Assembly (NCBI RefSeq): GCF_024679095.1
Contig: NC_066513.1
Location: forward strand, 5,480,482-5,544,481
Direction: 5' to 3'
Length of the DNA: 64,000 nucleotides
Origin: Eriocheir sinensis
Taxonomy: Eukaryota; Arthropoda; Malacostraca; Decapoda; Varunidae
This document shows, piece after piece, positions 1-10,530 of this stretch. The stretch's first letter is position 1, and every line of letters begins with the position of its first letter. Position numbers and translations under genes: made by a program. The notes under the pieces are model-generated. The model was not told the origin of the DNA and did not search any database. It saw only the letters and a program-made list of their open reading frames with translations.

Positions 1-298
1 GAGTTGTTACATTCGTTATTCTACATTTTCGTATTACATCTCTTTTTTCTATACTTATCTTTCATTCTTGCCTGAGCGCCTGTGCAGCTCTATATAATTC
101 AGGAGAACGGTGAGTGAGATATACCCGATATAACCCGAGTCAATTTATCGCGACGCTGCGAGAACCGACGAACATAGACAACACAACAATAATAATTACA
201 CCAACATTATTAGACAGTAATAAGAAAAAACAATAATAGGAGAGAGAGAGAGAGAGAGATTCACTTCCAGCATTTCATTTATTTATTTCGCTTCGACA
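1..298. other. Unassigned flank with short GA run
   Basis: I see no gene or recognisable element here. A short (GA)n run lies at about 239-260. The sequence leads into the large pyrimidine tract. Confidence 0.5.
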
Positions 299-319
299 AT
301 GTCTGGATATAAAGATCTG

Positions 320-2270
320 TTTACTCTCTCTCTCTCTCTCTCTTCTTCCTTTTCCTTTTTCTTCTTCTTCTTCCTCTTCTCCTTCTTCTTGTTCTTGTTC
401 TTCTTCTTCTTGTTCTTGTTCTTCTTGGCCTTGTTCTTCTTTTTCTTGGTCTTCTTTTTCTTCTTCTTCTTGGTATTCTTCTTCTTTTTTTCTTGGTCTT
501 TTTCTTCTTCTTCTTGGTCTTCTTCTTATTCTTCTTGGTCTTCTTTTTCCTTTTTGGTCTTCTTCTTTTTCTTCTTGGTCTTTTTCTTCTTCTTCTTCTT
601 CTTCCTCGTGGTCTTCTTCTTCGTCTTCTTAGTCTTCTTCTTCTTCTTCTTGGTTTTCTTCTTCTTCTTCTTTTTGGTCTTCTTCTTCTTCTTCTTCTTG
701 TTCTTCTTGTTCTTCTTCTTCTTCTTTTTGGTCTTCTTCTTATTTTTCTTGGTCTCCTTCTTCTTCTTCTTCTTCTTCTTCTTCTTCTTTTTGATCTCCT
801 TCTTCTTCTTCTTCTTCTTGATCTTCTTCTTCTTCTTCTTTTTGGTCTTCTACTTCTTCTTCTTCTTCTTGGTCTTCTTCTTCTTCTTCTTATTGGTCTC
901 TTTTTCTTCTTCTTCTCCTTGGTCTTCTTCTTCTTCTTCTTCTTCTTCTTCTTCTTCTTGGTCTTCTTCTTCTTCTTCTTCTTCTTCTTCTTCTTCTTGG
1001 TCTTCTTCTTCTTTTTCTTCTTCTTCTTCTTCTTGTTCTTGTTCTTGTTCTTCTTCTTTTTCTTCTTCTTCTTCTTCTTCTTGGTCTTCTTCTTCTTCTT
1101 CTTCTTCCTCTTGGTCTCCTTCTTCTTTTTCTTCTTCTTCTTCTTCTTTTTCTTCTTCTTCTTCTTGATCTTCTTCTTCTTCTTCTTCTTCTTCTTCTTC
1201 TTGGTCTTTTTCTCCTTCTTCCTCTTCTTGGTATTTTCCTTCTTCTTCTTGGTCTTCTTCTTCTTCTTCTCTTCTTGGTCTTCTTCTTCTTCTTCTTCTT
1301 CTTCTTGGTCTTCTTCTTCTTTTTCTTCTTCTTCTTCTTCTTCTTCTTGGTCTTCTTCTTTTTCTTCTTCTTCTTCTTCTTTTTCTTAGTCTTCTTCTTC
1401 TTCTTCTTCTTCTTCTTCTTCTTCTTTTTATTCTTATTCTTATTCTTTTTATTGTTCTTGGTCTTCTTCTTTTCCTTTTTTTTGGTCTTCTTCCTCTTCT
1501 TCTTCTTCTTCTTGGTCTTCTTCTTCTTCTTCTTCTTCTTCTTCTTCTTGGTCTTCTTCTTATTCTTCTTATTCTTTTCATTCTTCTTCTTGGTCTTCTT
1601 CTTCTTCTTGCCCTTCTTCTTCTTCTTCTTCTTCTTCTTCTTTTTCTTCTTCTTCTGGGTCTCCTTCTTCTTCTTCTTTTTCTGGGTCTTCTTCTTCTTC
1701 TTCTTCTTCTTCTTCTTCTTCTTGGTCTCCTTCTTCTTCTTTTTCTTGGTCTTCTTCTTCTTCTTCTTCTTCTTCTTCTTCTTGGTCTTCTTCTTCTTCT
1801 TTTTATTATTATTATTAGTCTTGGTCTTCTTCTTCTTCTTCTTCTTCTTCTTCTTCTTTTTGGTCTTCTTCTTCTTCTTCTTCTTCTTCTTGGTCTTCTG
1901 CTTCTTCTTTCTCTTCTTCTTTTTGGTCTTCTTCTTCTTCTTCTTGGTCTTCTTCTTCTTCTTCTTCTTCTTCTTCTTCTTCTTCTTTGTCTTTTTCTTC
2001 TTCTTCTTCTTCTTCTTCTTCTTCTTCTTGGTCTTCTTCTTGGTCTTCTTCTTGTTCTTCTTCCTCTTCTTTTTGGTCTTCTTCTTTTTCTTGGTTATCT
2101 TCTTTTTGGTGTTCTTCTTCTTCTTGGTCTTCTTCTTTTTCTTCTTGTTGGTCTTTTTTTTCTTCTTGGGCTTCTTTTTCTTCTTCTTCTCTTTTCTTCT
2201 TCTTCTTCTTGTTCTTGTTCTTGTTCTTGTTCTTCCTCTTCTTCTCTTTCCTTCTTTCTTTCTTTTTCTT
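320..2270. repeat. About 2-kb CTT pyrimidine tract
   Basis: The plus strand is almost pure pyrimidine: CTT triplets punctuated by GG inside TTCTTGGTCTTC-type motifs, with occasional GTT, CCT or TTTTT variants. It keeps several frames open for hundreds of codons (Phe/Ser/Leu runs on plus; Glu/Lys/Arg runs with regular Asp-Gln on minus). These are triplet-repeat translations with no domain, not proteins. Long homopurine/homopyrimidine DNA of this kind can form triplex structures and is prone to length change. Confidence 0.95.
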
Positions 2271-2284
2271 TATTTCTTTCTTTT

Positions 2285-2286
<2 letters not shown>

Positions 2287-2341
<55 letters not shown>
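2287..2341. repeat. (CT)n microsatellite
   Basis: An uninterrupted CT dinucleotide array that closes the large pyrimidine tract. Confidence 0.95.
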
Positions 2342-2342
<1 letters not shown>

Positions 2343-2363
2343 TCCCTCCTTTTCTGCTCTGCG

Positions 2364-4215
2364 AAAATTATAGAGATAAACTTATCAGTATTCTAGAAGA
2401 CAATAAAATATTACCAAACACCCAGCACGGCTTCAGAAACAAGCACTCGTGCTAAAGGAATCAATTAGACTTATTCCTATGTATTTATAAGAACTGGGAG
2501 GAACACATCCTAAGCGATGTCATATACCTGAATTTTCAAAAAGCCTTCGACACGGTACCACGAGCGACTGCTAAAAAAACTACATTCAGCTGGTATTGGA
2601 GCCAGTCTAATTGCGCGGATAAGGGACTGGCTCACCGACAGAAAACAACGGGTGCTACTCTATGGGCAGGCTTCCGAGTGGCTTCCAGTCACCAGTAGAG
2701 TACCACAGGGGTCGGTGCTGGGACCCATGCTCTTTATCACATACATTAATTAATTATCTAGAAATGTTGGTGGTAGCGAGTGTTCTAAGTGCTAATCGGT
2801 TCACGGATAGAGAAAGTCATATCCGCCAGGGTTACTTTATTTGGACAAACTTACAGAGGTCATCGACATAGACAAGACACTAAGAAAAGGTGTTTGTTTG
2901 TGTAAGCGTTTATGTGAATGTTGTGAAGTGTGGGTGACATTTAAGTGTTGGTGTATATGTGGAACTATGTGTATAATTTGACAAAAGAAGGACGAAGACA
3001 GACAGTGGAAGATAAACGAGGACAAGGAAAGTTAAACATTGAAGACGCTACAAGACAGAGGGAGTAAAGGATCGACGATGAACATTAAACATGAAAACAC
3101 AGAATCATAAGTTTTTCTTTGCAGCACCCCATTTTCTTGTCACTGAGGGGAAGGAACACGGAATTTGAGCGGTGACTGCTACAGAAACAGGACTGAAATC
3201 TATCCTATCGCACTTTGCAGATGACACTAAAATGGGTGCAAGGGCTCTCACGACGGCCGATTGCCAAACTATCTAAAAGGACCTCGATCATATCATCCAA
3301 TGGTGTGAAAAGCGGCAAAACGTCATTCAATGTTGACATATGTAAAGTTGTGCACTTTCGGTCCAGAAATAGTAACCATTTACACATTATGCATGGGAAA
3401 CCTCTGCAAGTCGTGCAAGAGGAGTCTGATGTTGGATTCACCATCAGCAGTGACCCTAAACATGCAAAACACTGCAAAAAAGCGTATAAGAAAGCCAATA
3501 CTATGTTCGGGTTCATAGCGAGAAACATCGAATGTAAAACACCGAAAGTAATGTTATCCTTGTATAATTCAATGGTAAGGCCTCACCTCGAGTGTGCAGT
3601 ATAGTTTTGGTTCTCTAATTACGGGAAAAAAACATTGAATTATTGGGAAGGGTTATGTTGTTCAGGTAATTGTCAACACTTGTAATGATGGGATAGACAA
3701 ACACTGAATAAACCAAAGTCCGCATATTCTATGGAAAGTGGCAGAGAACGAGCGAGTACGCGTGTACGGAATACAGAGCCAGGGTGAACTAACCCCTTAG
3801 GCGCTGAGCCTCTGCGGGGCGCCAACGGTCAAACTGCTGACACCGCTGGCTTAGTGTTGCCCAAGGCAAGGTGCCTATATTCCGAATTAGCATTACCCAA
3901 AATCTCTTCACTCTGGAAAAGACACGGCTACAAGGTTATATGATTCAGGTATTCAAGTACCTAAAGAAGTTCAGTAACGTCTACCACTGCAAGTTTTCTG
4001 AGCTACAAACCATTTTCGGAACTAGAAATATCAGTCTGCCATTTCATACGAGGCGATGAAGTGTAGACATTGGCAGGAGTTTCTTCTAAAATCGAGTCAT
4101 CCGCCACTCGAACAATCTTCCCTCAGTAGTAGTAAATGCAAATACCATCTATTCCTTCAAAAATAGAATCGACCATTATTTCCCTGCGTCAGGAGTGAAC
4201 TGAATGCCGAATCGC
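2364..4215 (+). pseudogene. CR1-like LINE copy 1, reverse transcriptase remnant
   Basis: A decayed non-LTR reverse transcriptase, readable in pieces. About 2395-2750 carries the finger/palm entry: QHGFR followed by K-H-S, then FQKAFDTVP, and near 2700 the GVPQGSVLGPMLF-type block read across frames. About 3195-3610 carries the catalytic FADDTK block, then a thumb region ending in LYNSMVRPHLE. About 3895-4200 carries the tail (FKYLKKFSNVY, SFKNRIDHYF). The gap between the second and third blocks is a solo LTR at 2765-3183. A further stretch at about 3660-3890 does not align with the family and may be another small insert; I do not recognise it. Several frameshifts and stops make it non-functional. 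The motif style matches the copies at 8.5-16.8 kb and 17.6-19.3 kb. CR1/Jockey-superfamily membership is from motifs only. Confidence 0.82.
2765..3183 (+). mobile_element. Solo LTR, family B copy 1
   Basis: A 419-bp block that starts TGTTGGTGGTAGCGAG and ends GACTGCTACA, giving the TG...CA ends of an LTR. It is flanked by the 4-bp repeat GAAA (2761-2764 and 3184-3187). It matches the block at 50614-51082 in the opposite orientation over its whole length. It splits the reverse transcriptase of CR1-like copy 1 between the GVPQGS and FADD motifs. No internal retroelement sequence lies beside it, so a solo LTR made by LTR-LTR recombination is the simplest reading. The strand given is arbitrary. 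Confidence 0.75.
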
Positions 4216-4423
4216 TTTCATCTGCTCTGCAGACACGAAGTAACAATCGAGGAGATTAAATTACTAGAGCTGGCAACCTCATAATGCGCTAACAGGCTTT
4301 CTTTTGCCTGCATTTACATGTTTCCATATTTTCCCCAATTCCTTACTTCAGTTCACCTCAGGGAACTAGACGCCCCTGCCGTGCATAGTCTCAGTTCACC
4401 CTTTGACAAGGTGTAATACCTGA

Positions 4424-4541
4424 AGCTACGGTTACACTAGTCAACGAAACGCTTGGACTCCAACCTTAAACAGCTGTCCATCCAATTCTATCTTTGGACG
4501 AGTGGTTAGACGAGTCCAACCTTGCCGTAATAGGGTGGTGG

Positions 4542-4584
<43 letters not shown>

Positions 4585-5134
4585 GGGGAGGGGGGCAGAG
4601 CGGGAGGGAGGAAGGGGAAGGAAAGGAGGGGAGGGACGGAGGGAAGGGAGAGGGTGGTAAGCCTAATAACATTCCAAAGCACCTCTTGGGGTCGAACTTT
4701 CTCCAGGAGATCGTGAATAATTTCAGTTTTCCACTCCATCACGGCGAGAACAGTTGAAGTTATGGCGCGTAGGGAGAGGAAATGTTTACACTGAAACGGT
4801 AGTCAAACGAATGTCTGCTAATTGCCACTGTATACATTCTACAAAATTTTATTCCTATTTCAAGATATTTTTATACTAATAAATACTTCACCTCTTATGA
4901 CTGAATAAGCTGTATACTTTATTTTCAAATATGTCATAAATATGAATATTGTATAACATAGATCTTCAGTTTTCTTCCCTTGGATGAGATCCAAAGGAAG
5001 GAGTACAACGCTACTGGACGAGGTATCTTTCCTCCAACCCTACGCTTGGATTCCAAACGAAATCTCCACCCTTGGACGAAATTCAAGCGAATCGCTTGAA
5101 TCCAACCATTTCGTTGACTAGTGTAACCGTAGCT
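4424..5134. mobile_element. 711-bp non-autonomous DNA transposon (MITE)
   Basis: The two ends are inverted copies of one another: AGCTACGGTTACACTAGTCA at 4424 and its reverse complement ending at 5134, continuing to about 26 bp. TGA flanks both sides (4421-4423 and 5135-5137), a possible 3-bp target duplication. Subterminal sequence repeats TTGGA(C/T)TCAAGCG-like motifs in both orientations. There is no coding capacity; the only long frames come from the (GA)n array at 4544-4580. The superfamily is unassigned: a 3-bp duplication fits PIF/Harbinger or CACTA groups, but the termini match neither clearly. Confidence 0.8.
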
Positions 5135-5137
5135 TGA

Positions 5138-5835
5138 TCAGTCTCCCGTGCCAAGGTCATGGTGAAGCCTCTTGGCAGCAGCAGTGGTGGACTGGACTGC
5201 AGGTAGAGGATCTCTTTATGAGACAAAGGCTGGAGTTCCAGGGTCCTAGTTAGCTGGACCGTGCCCTAGTTATTTAGGCCTGCGGTGTAGAGGAGTGTGA
5301 CGACCTCTTCAATAAAAAGCCTCCCTGGGAACCAGTTATCGGTGTGAGCTCCCCGTCCTTCCCCCTCTAAGGACGGAACCCCCATTCCTATCCTGCAGCT
5401 GGTTCTTGTTCTTTTCCCCCGAAAGAGATGTCTTCCGGGTGTTTTGAGGTTGTACCTCCTGGCTTCTAGGTGAAGTTTCTGAGGGTTTTTCTTATACTCA
5501 AGGAATATTTTAGCTTTTTGGTCTCTGGAAGGGCATCTGATACTCTAGAGTTGGTGGAGAACACCTGGTGACAGGTGCCACTGGCCAGACCTCTCAAGGG
5601 TCACGGAGTTGTATTAGACGATTCGGAAAGTGAGAAGAAATTGCTGGTTCCTCTCCTCCCTTGCCAATTTTGCTCTGGGTGACTATGCCGGCCCCGTTCT
5701 ATGGGACAAAATTTCGAGGACAATAGCTGATAAGCGCAGGGTTGTGAAAGTCTCTCGTGACCGAGGCTCAATACAAGCGATTGGTCTTTGAGGCGTTTTC
5801 AAGACCCTGTGGGAGCGAACTCCCAGTGTTTGAGA
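5138..5835. other. Unassigned sequence upstream of CR1-like copy 2
   Basis: I find no open frame or known motif. It lies just upstream of the ORF1 of CR1-like copy 2, so it could be that LINE's 5' untranslated region, but this cannot be shown without another full-length copy. Confidence 0.3.
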
Positions 5836-6039
5836 CATCTAACACAGCGGTATATAATTTCCATGCACATGCTTTATCCAGTTCAATACATAGTCACACT
5901 TTAGGTAATTTCGAGAGCGCTTTTTGATATTTGTATAAATTGTGAACTTCCATCACTTTCTTACAACGCCTTCGACACTCCGTAACTATGACATCTGTTC
6001 CGGACGATTTGCAGCTCAGTACTACCAGCTGAGTAGAAT

Positions 6040-7000
6040 TTGTCGCCTCAGCATTCAAAGATTAAGACTTACGCTGGCTGTGACCAAGTGGAAAACAAAC
6101 ACCATGATCTTGAAACGAAGTTTGAAGCCCTTCAGGAATTTCTTGCTGGCAATATAGCAGTGACTCTACAATCGATGGTGGAGAGCCCCTCCACCGAGAC
6201 TGTCCCCCGTCTAAACGACCCTCCTGCTTCACGGGAGGACGAGTTACCTGCCTCAGAGGTTAACTCCCAGCCTGCTTCACAGGCTAACCCTCAGTCTGCC
6301 TCACAGGCTAAGTCCCAGCCTGCCTCACAGGCTAACTTTCAGCCTGCCTCACAGGCTAACTCCCAGCCTGCCTCGCAGGCCAACTCCCAGCCTGCCTCAC
6401 AGGCTAACTCCCAGCCTGCTTCACAGGCTAACTCCCAGCCTGCCTCACAGGCTAACACCCTGCCTGCTTCACAGGCTAACTCAAAGCCCTGCCTCAAAGG
6501 CTAACTCCAAGCCTGTCTCACAGTTTAATTCCCAGCCTGCCTTACAGTCTAACTCCCAGCTTGCCTCACAGACCAACTCCCAGCTTGCCCCACATAACGC
6601 TTCTCTCTGTGCTTCACAGGATGACGTGTTCCAACTTGTAAAGAATGGAGTCAAACAGAAAGAGGCAACAAAACATTTACTGCATGACCCCCATTACCTT
6701 CAATAGGTTCCAGGTGCTGACAGACACCATGGAGGATGAGTTTGAGACTCGCCTCGTTGGGGACTAGATGGTGCGTGGCCAGTTGGTTGAGTTTTGTTGT
6801 CGTTCATCAAGCGGCCGCAGAAAATGTTGCTGTTATCCCGGTGCCAGACTGGACGAAATCACTGCAGCGTGCGATGATGCCACGAGTAATGCCGACCGAA
6901 ACACCCTTTTTGTCATTCACACGGGCACAAATGACGTAAGGACAACCCGTTCTGAGGAACTGCTTGAAAAATACCGCCGCATGATCAAGCAGTAGAAACG
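6040..7000 (+). pseudogene. CR1-like LINE copy 2: ORF1 with repeats and esterase-like domain
   Basis: The first part (6040-6504) opens with a region containing LETKFEALQEFLAG, a possible short coiled coil, and then runs into repeats of the octapeptide N-S-Q-P-A-S-Q-A encoded by a 24-bp unit. Downstream, in another frame (about 6750-6990), is an SGNH/GDSL-type esterase remnant: G-D-(stop)-MVRGQLVEF, then PGARLDEI and VIHTGTNDVR. In ORF1 proteins of CR1-type LINEs this domain normally begins G-D-S, with Ser as nucleophile. Here that codon is TAG (6765-6767), one base from the serine codon TCG. Frame changes separate the repeat and esterase parts. ORF2 follows at about 7190. Confidence 0.75.
6255..6595 (+). 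repeat. 24-bp tandem repeat in LINE ORF1
   Basis: About 13-14 head-to-tail copies of a 24-bp unit of the form AACTCCCAGCCTGCCTCACA plus GGCT, encoding NSQPASQA. Central copies are nearly identical and the edges drift (for example CTTGCC and GACC variants near 6550-6590). Units keep the reading frame, with a 1-base break near 6490. Confidence 0.9.
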
Positions 7001-7189
7001 AAAAACGGATGCCAGTAACATCATAATCTCAGGAATCCTCCCGAGGGTCGGTGCCGAACCTACGATTCGGACTTGTCCCTTGCCGATGTCATCCACTTAA
7101 GCCCTGTTGGAGTAGCCCGTTTAGGGAGGATGATATGTGACCAAGTGGCTCTTTGAAAGCCAAAAAACGCCAAGGTGAGAACACTAGCA

Positions 7190-7943
7190 GCTCCACCGTG
7201 AGGGAGCACTCAACCAACGCAACCCCCGACTCGAATCACGTTAAAGCTTGCTATATAAACGCTCTTAGCCTACGTAACAAGTTTGAAGGCTTACAAGCAC
7301 TCGCAGCTACACATCATTATCACATAATCGGAGTCACATAATTTTGGATAATAGAGATTTCATTGTCGAACATAGAGTGCCGGGTTATACGATTTTTAGT
7401 CATGAAAGAGATAACAAACAGGGTGGAGGCGTTATCTTTTATATCCACAACTCTCTCCATCCATTATCCGTAAAAACAGATATTACAACCAATGTGGACA
7501 CGGTCTTCATTGAAATTAAAAATAAGTCTCGTAAAATAATAGTTGGACTAATCTATGGACCGCAAGGGCAGACTCTTTATATCGACCACGCGTTAAGTGA
7601 ATGAATATTTTAAACAAGTAGCAGTTGCGAGGCAGTAATTATTGGGGATTTTAACTTGCCAGTGGAAAGATGGGGCGAACCGTTGAACTCTCATACAGGG
7701 CTCGACCTGTACACACATTTATTAGACGGTGATTTACATCAACACGTTCAAGAACCGACTCGAGTAACTAATATACTTGACCTTATCTTTTCAACGACAG
7801 CTGATATAGTTAACGAAGTAAATTTTGGTCCAGTTTTTAATTCTAGCGATCACCGAATAATCACATTCAGCATCGAGATGAAACAAAGTAAAGTAACTGC
7901 TAATAAAAAAAGGTGCCAGGTTGTCAGAGAGCGAATTTCGTAA
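7190..7943 (+). pseudogene. CR1-like LINE copy 2: endonuclease domain
   Basis: An APE-type endonuclease at the N-terminus of ORF2. About 7237-7341 gives CYINALSLRNKFEGLQAL, the usual start of the fold; a stop follows GVT. 7344-7604 continues through GGGVIFYIHNSL and VFIEIKN. 7640-7943 holds IIGDFNLP (the GDFN catalytic block), ILDLIF and SSDHRIITF (the terminal SDH block). One stop and one frame change break it. The domain nicks target DNA for target-primed reverse transcription. It ends where an antisense RTE-like fragment has inserted. Confidence 0.85.
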
Positions 7944-7995
7944 GACTCCGATCAATCTTAAATAACTCTGACTGAACTGTAATTTCTATGGAAAC

Positions 7996-8513
7996 CTTAC
8001 CTTACCGGTGTGCCATATCCTGCAGGACGTCGGCAACCATGACACGCCACATCTCTCTATCTCGCGTTCTCTGCAGGACTTGCGCGATGTTCATTCCTGC
8101 CTGTAGATGTTTTCTCATCCAATCCAGGTATTTCTCTCTTTGTCGTCCTCTGTCTCTAGTGCCTTCCACCATGCCGGTCAGAACAGTGTTCTCAAGTTCG
8201 TCTCTTCTCATTACATGCCCTACAAATTGCAGCTGTCTTCCCCTTATTTCACTCAGCAACCTTCGCTGTTCTCCTGCCATACGTAAGATTTCGACATTTG
8301 TCTTCCTTTCCGTCCACGAAACCTTCAACATTCTTCTCCACAACCACATCTCCATAGCCTCCAATCTCTTTTCCATGCTCCTACTGATCGTCCATGTCTC
8401 ACCTCCATATAACAATGTTGACCAGACATAACATTTTATAGCACGTTTCCTGGTTGGTATACTCAATTTCCTGTTTGTTAAAATATTCTTCATGTTCCAG
8501 AAACTTGTTTTTG
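7996..8513 (-). mobile_element. RTE-like LINE 3' fragment inserted antisense in CR1-like copy 2
   Basis: A 518-bp minus-strand insert encoding the C-terminal part of a reverse transcriptase: YVWSTLLYGGETWTISRSM, then the WLWRRMLKVSWTERKTN block and QLQFVGHVMRRDELE, the tail typical of RTE-like LINEs. The insert is bounded by the 10-bp direct repeat CTATGGAAAC (7986-7995 and 8514-8523), as expected for LINE target-site duplication. Its 3' end on the minus strand is GGTAAGGTAAG, a short tandem tail in keeping with RTE elements. Removing the insert and one repeat copy puts the CR1 frame back in register. It is 5'-truncated and so dead on arrival. Confidence 0.87.
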
Positions 8514-9282
8514 CTATGGAAACATATATTGATAAATCGTTGGAGGCAATCACACCAATATTGAACAATGCCATAAGCCTAAGCGTACCCTATCGTAACA
8601 GACGTTCAACTTTTAAGAAGAAACCCAAATGGTGGAATAACGAAATTAAAAATAGCCTCTCTCTTAAAAAACGGGTATACAGTAGATACATATCAACCCA
8701 GATGAGACTGACAAACTAGAGTTGAACAGAATTCGCAGCGAAAGAAATAATAAAACGAAGCAAGAAAAATCTTGAAGAATATATAGCAGAAACAAGTAAA
8801 TCTAATTCTAAAGATTTTTTTTACCTAGGTAAATAATAAAGTCACTCATTTTGTAGTATCGGACCGCTTGTTAATGATAATGGTAACCACACGAGCGATG
8901 AAAATGAAACGGCTACAATCCTAAATTACTTTTTCGCATCCGTACTTACCGACGAAGATTGTTTATCACCTCAACCGCCGGAGGTTAGAAGGACCGATTT
9001 TAAATAGCGTGTTTATCGTAGAACGTGACATTTTACTCACAATTGAAAAGATTAAAGTAAGCAAAGCCCCTGGTCCAGACAAAATCACACCTGTAATTTA
9101 AAAAGAAATCAAACATCAAAATTGTAAACCGTTCTCTGTCTTATTCAATAAATCTTTAACAGCTGGAAAAGTTCCGTCGGATTGGAAACTAGCAAATGTC
9201 ATACCGATTTTCAAAAAGGGGGGCATGTCTCATCCAGGAAGCTATCGACGAATTAGCCTGACATTGATTGTGTGTAAATTAA
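8514..9282 (+). pseudogene. CR1-like LINE copy 2: linker and N-terminal reverse transcriptase
   Basis: This continues ORF2 after the RTE-like insert: ETYIDKSLEAITPILNNAI and KKKPKWWNNEIKNSL, the conserved linker between endonuclease and reverse transcriptase. Further on come a decayed region with YFASVLTDED, a block with the K-A-P-G-P-D-K-I type motif (about 9060) and the NYRPISLT-equivalent SYRRISLT just before the insertion at 9283. There are many stops and frame changes. It resumes at 10347. Confidence 0.8.
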
Positions 9283-10343
9283 GGGAGCGTCGCCTACTTT
9301 ACTCTTGTTTGAGAACATCAAAATTCAATCCATACTTTGGTTTATTTATGCAACAATCCTTTTGTAATGAAGTATCCTTCCTTTACTGCCTGAGTAAAAC
9401 ACGTAAATCCCTTTAATTAATAATAACGCAAAAGTACGCAAAAATTTTAACATCACTTTACTTGAGGATACCACTGAGCCGTTCTTTGAGAAGGGTTTGC
9501 GCCTTGTCTCTTTTGGAGGAGTAACTATTGTAGAACATTTATTGTGGATTAATTTTCACTTTCTATAGTCTGCATCTCTCCGTATAATATTTTACTTGGA
9601 AGTATTCTTAAATAAACTGTGAAGTTGAGGGGAAGGGAACACTGAGCGATGTGTGAAATTAAATACATTTATTTCACTCCACATGAAAAAAAAAAAAAAA
9701 AAAGAGAAAGGTTTCCTCTTTGTGACAAAAAAATCACTCAATCGGTTGAGGCATAACAGAGTTATGTCCTTCTAATTAGGCGGTGGCTGAGTGGTTAGCG
9801 TGCCGGCCTAGCATTCACGGCGCCATGGACAACGTCGGTTCGAATCCCAACGCTACCACCTGTGATTTTTCAGTCACCACCGAGTGGCCTAAGACTACCC
9901 ACATGCTGTCCAGAAGACCACCCATCAACCCGGACTCTAGAAGAAACCGTCCAGTGAATAAAGGATGAGTTCCGGTGGGCAGCATGAGCCAAGCATAACT
10001 GGCGCCATGACGGGCTTGGGCCGACCACCAGGCCCTTGATGAAAGAATACCGGCGCTACAGACTAGGATGTAAAACAACAACAACAAAAAAAAAAAACCG
10101 TTTTGGGATTTAGGGCATTTAAAGTTTGAGGCGTAGCTGATCGTGCCATTAAAAGTCATGTATTGGGGTTGCCTACGGTCGCAATAATTTTATCTATTTT
10201 GCTAATAAAAAAAAACTTTAGAAACCAGGTTTTACCACGAAACTTTGAAAGACTGTTGCCATCGTCACAATCATATTTTAGAAACACATAATTAATTTTC
10301 GTCAAATCTCGTAAATTATCGTACATTTCAGTGCGACGCTCCC
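9283..10343. mobile_element. TTAA-flanked DNA element (piggyBac-like or mariner-like)
   Basis: Inverted termini GGGAGCGTCGC (9283-9293) and GCGACGCTCCC (10333-10343), each flanked outward by TTAA (9279-9282 and 10344-10347). The host codons on either side join exactly when the insert and one TTAA are removed, so the boundaries are firm. TTAA is the piggyBac target, but the same data fit a TA duplication with termini beginning AGGGAGCG, as in Tc1/mariner elements. No transposase frame is visible. A SINE lies inside at 9779-10097. Confidence 0.8.
9779..10097 (+). mobile_element. tRNA-derived SINE family A, copy 1
   Basis: The 5' tRNA-like head has an A box in GTGGCTGAGTGGTTAGCG and a B box in GGTTCGAATCC. 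It is followed by a body with TTTTTCAGTCACCACCGAG and a 3' part GGGCTTGGGCCGACCACCAG, ending in an A-rich tail near 10085. Related copies lie at 36069-36380, 52506-52668 (3' part only) and 32985-33110 (reversed 3' part). RNA polymerase III boxes would drive transcription; mobilisation relies on a LINE. Confidence 0.88.
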
Positions 10344-10347
10344 TTAA

Positions 10348-10530
10348 TGGATACTGTCATTCGCGACAATATGGTGAAATTCTTCGAAGAAAATAATATA
10401 ACAAATAATTCGAAACATGGCTTCCGTAGTAAACATTCGTGTTTTACTAACTTACTTGATTTTTTCATTATATTTTAGAGATGTTTGATGAAAGCAGATC
10501 AATAGATATCATATATCTGGATTTTCAAAA
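10348..10530 (+). pseudogene. CR1-like LINE copy 2: reverse transcriptase segment
   Basis: A short continuation of the split reverse transcriptase: MDTVIRDNMVKFFEENNITN, then KHGFRSKHSCFTNLLDF and, in another frame, SIDIIYLDFQK. It is cut at 10531 by the BEL/Pao fragment. The block from the AFD motif to the residues before the catalytic YxDD is missing on the far side, so DNA was lost at this junction. Confidence 0.8.

Noticed and set aside
299..2396. Several long open frames of Phe/Ser/Leu or Glu/Lys/Arg
   Set aside because: They are translations of the CTT/CT tract in different frames and strands, with no domain and no start context.
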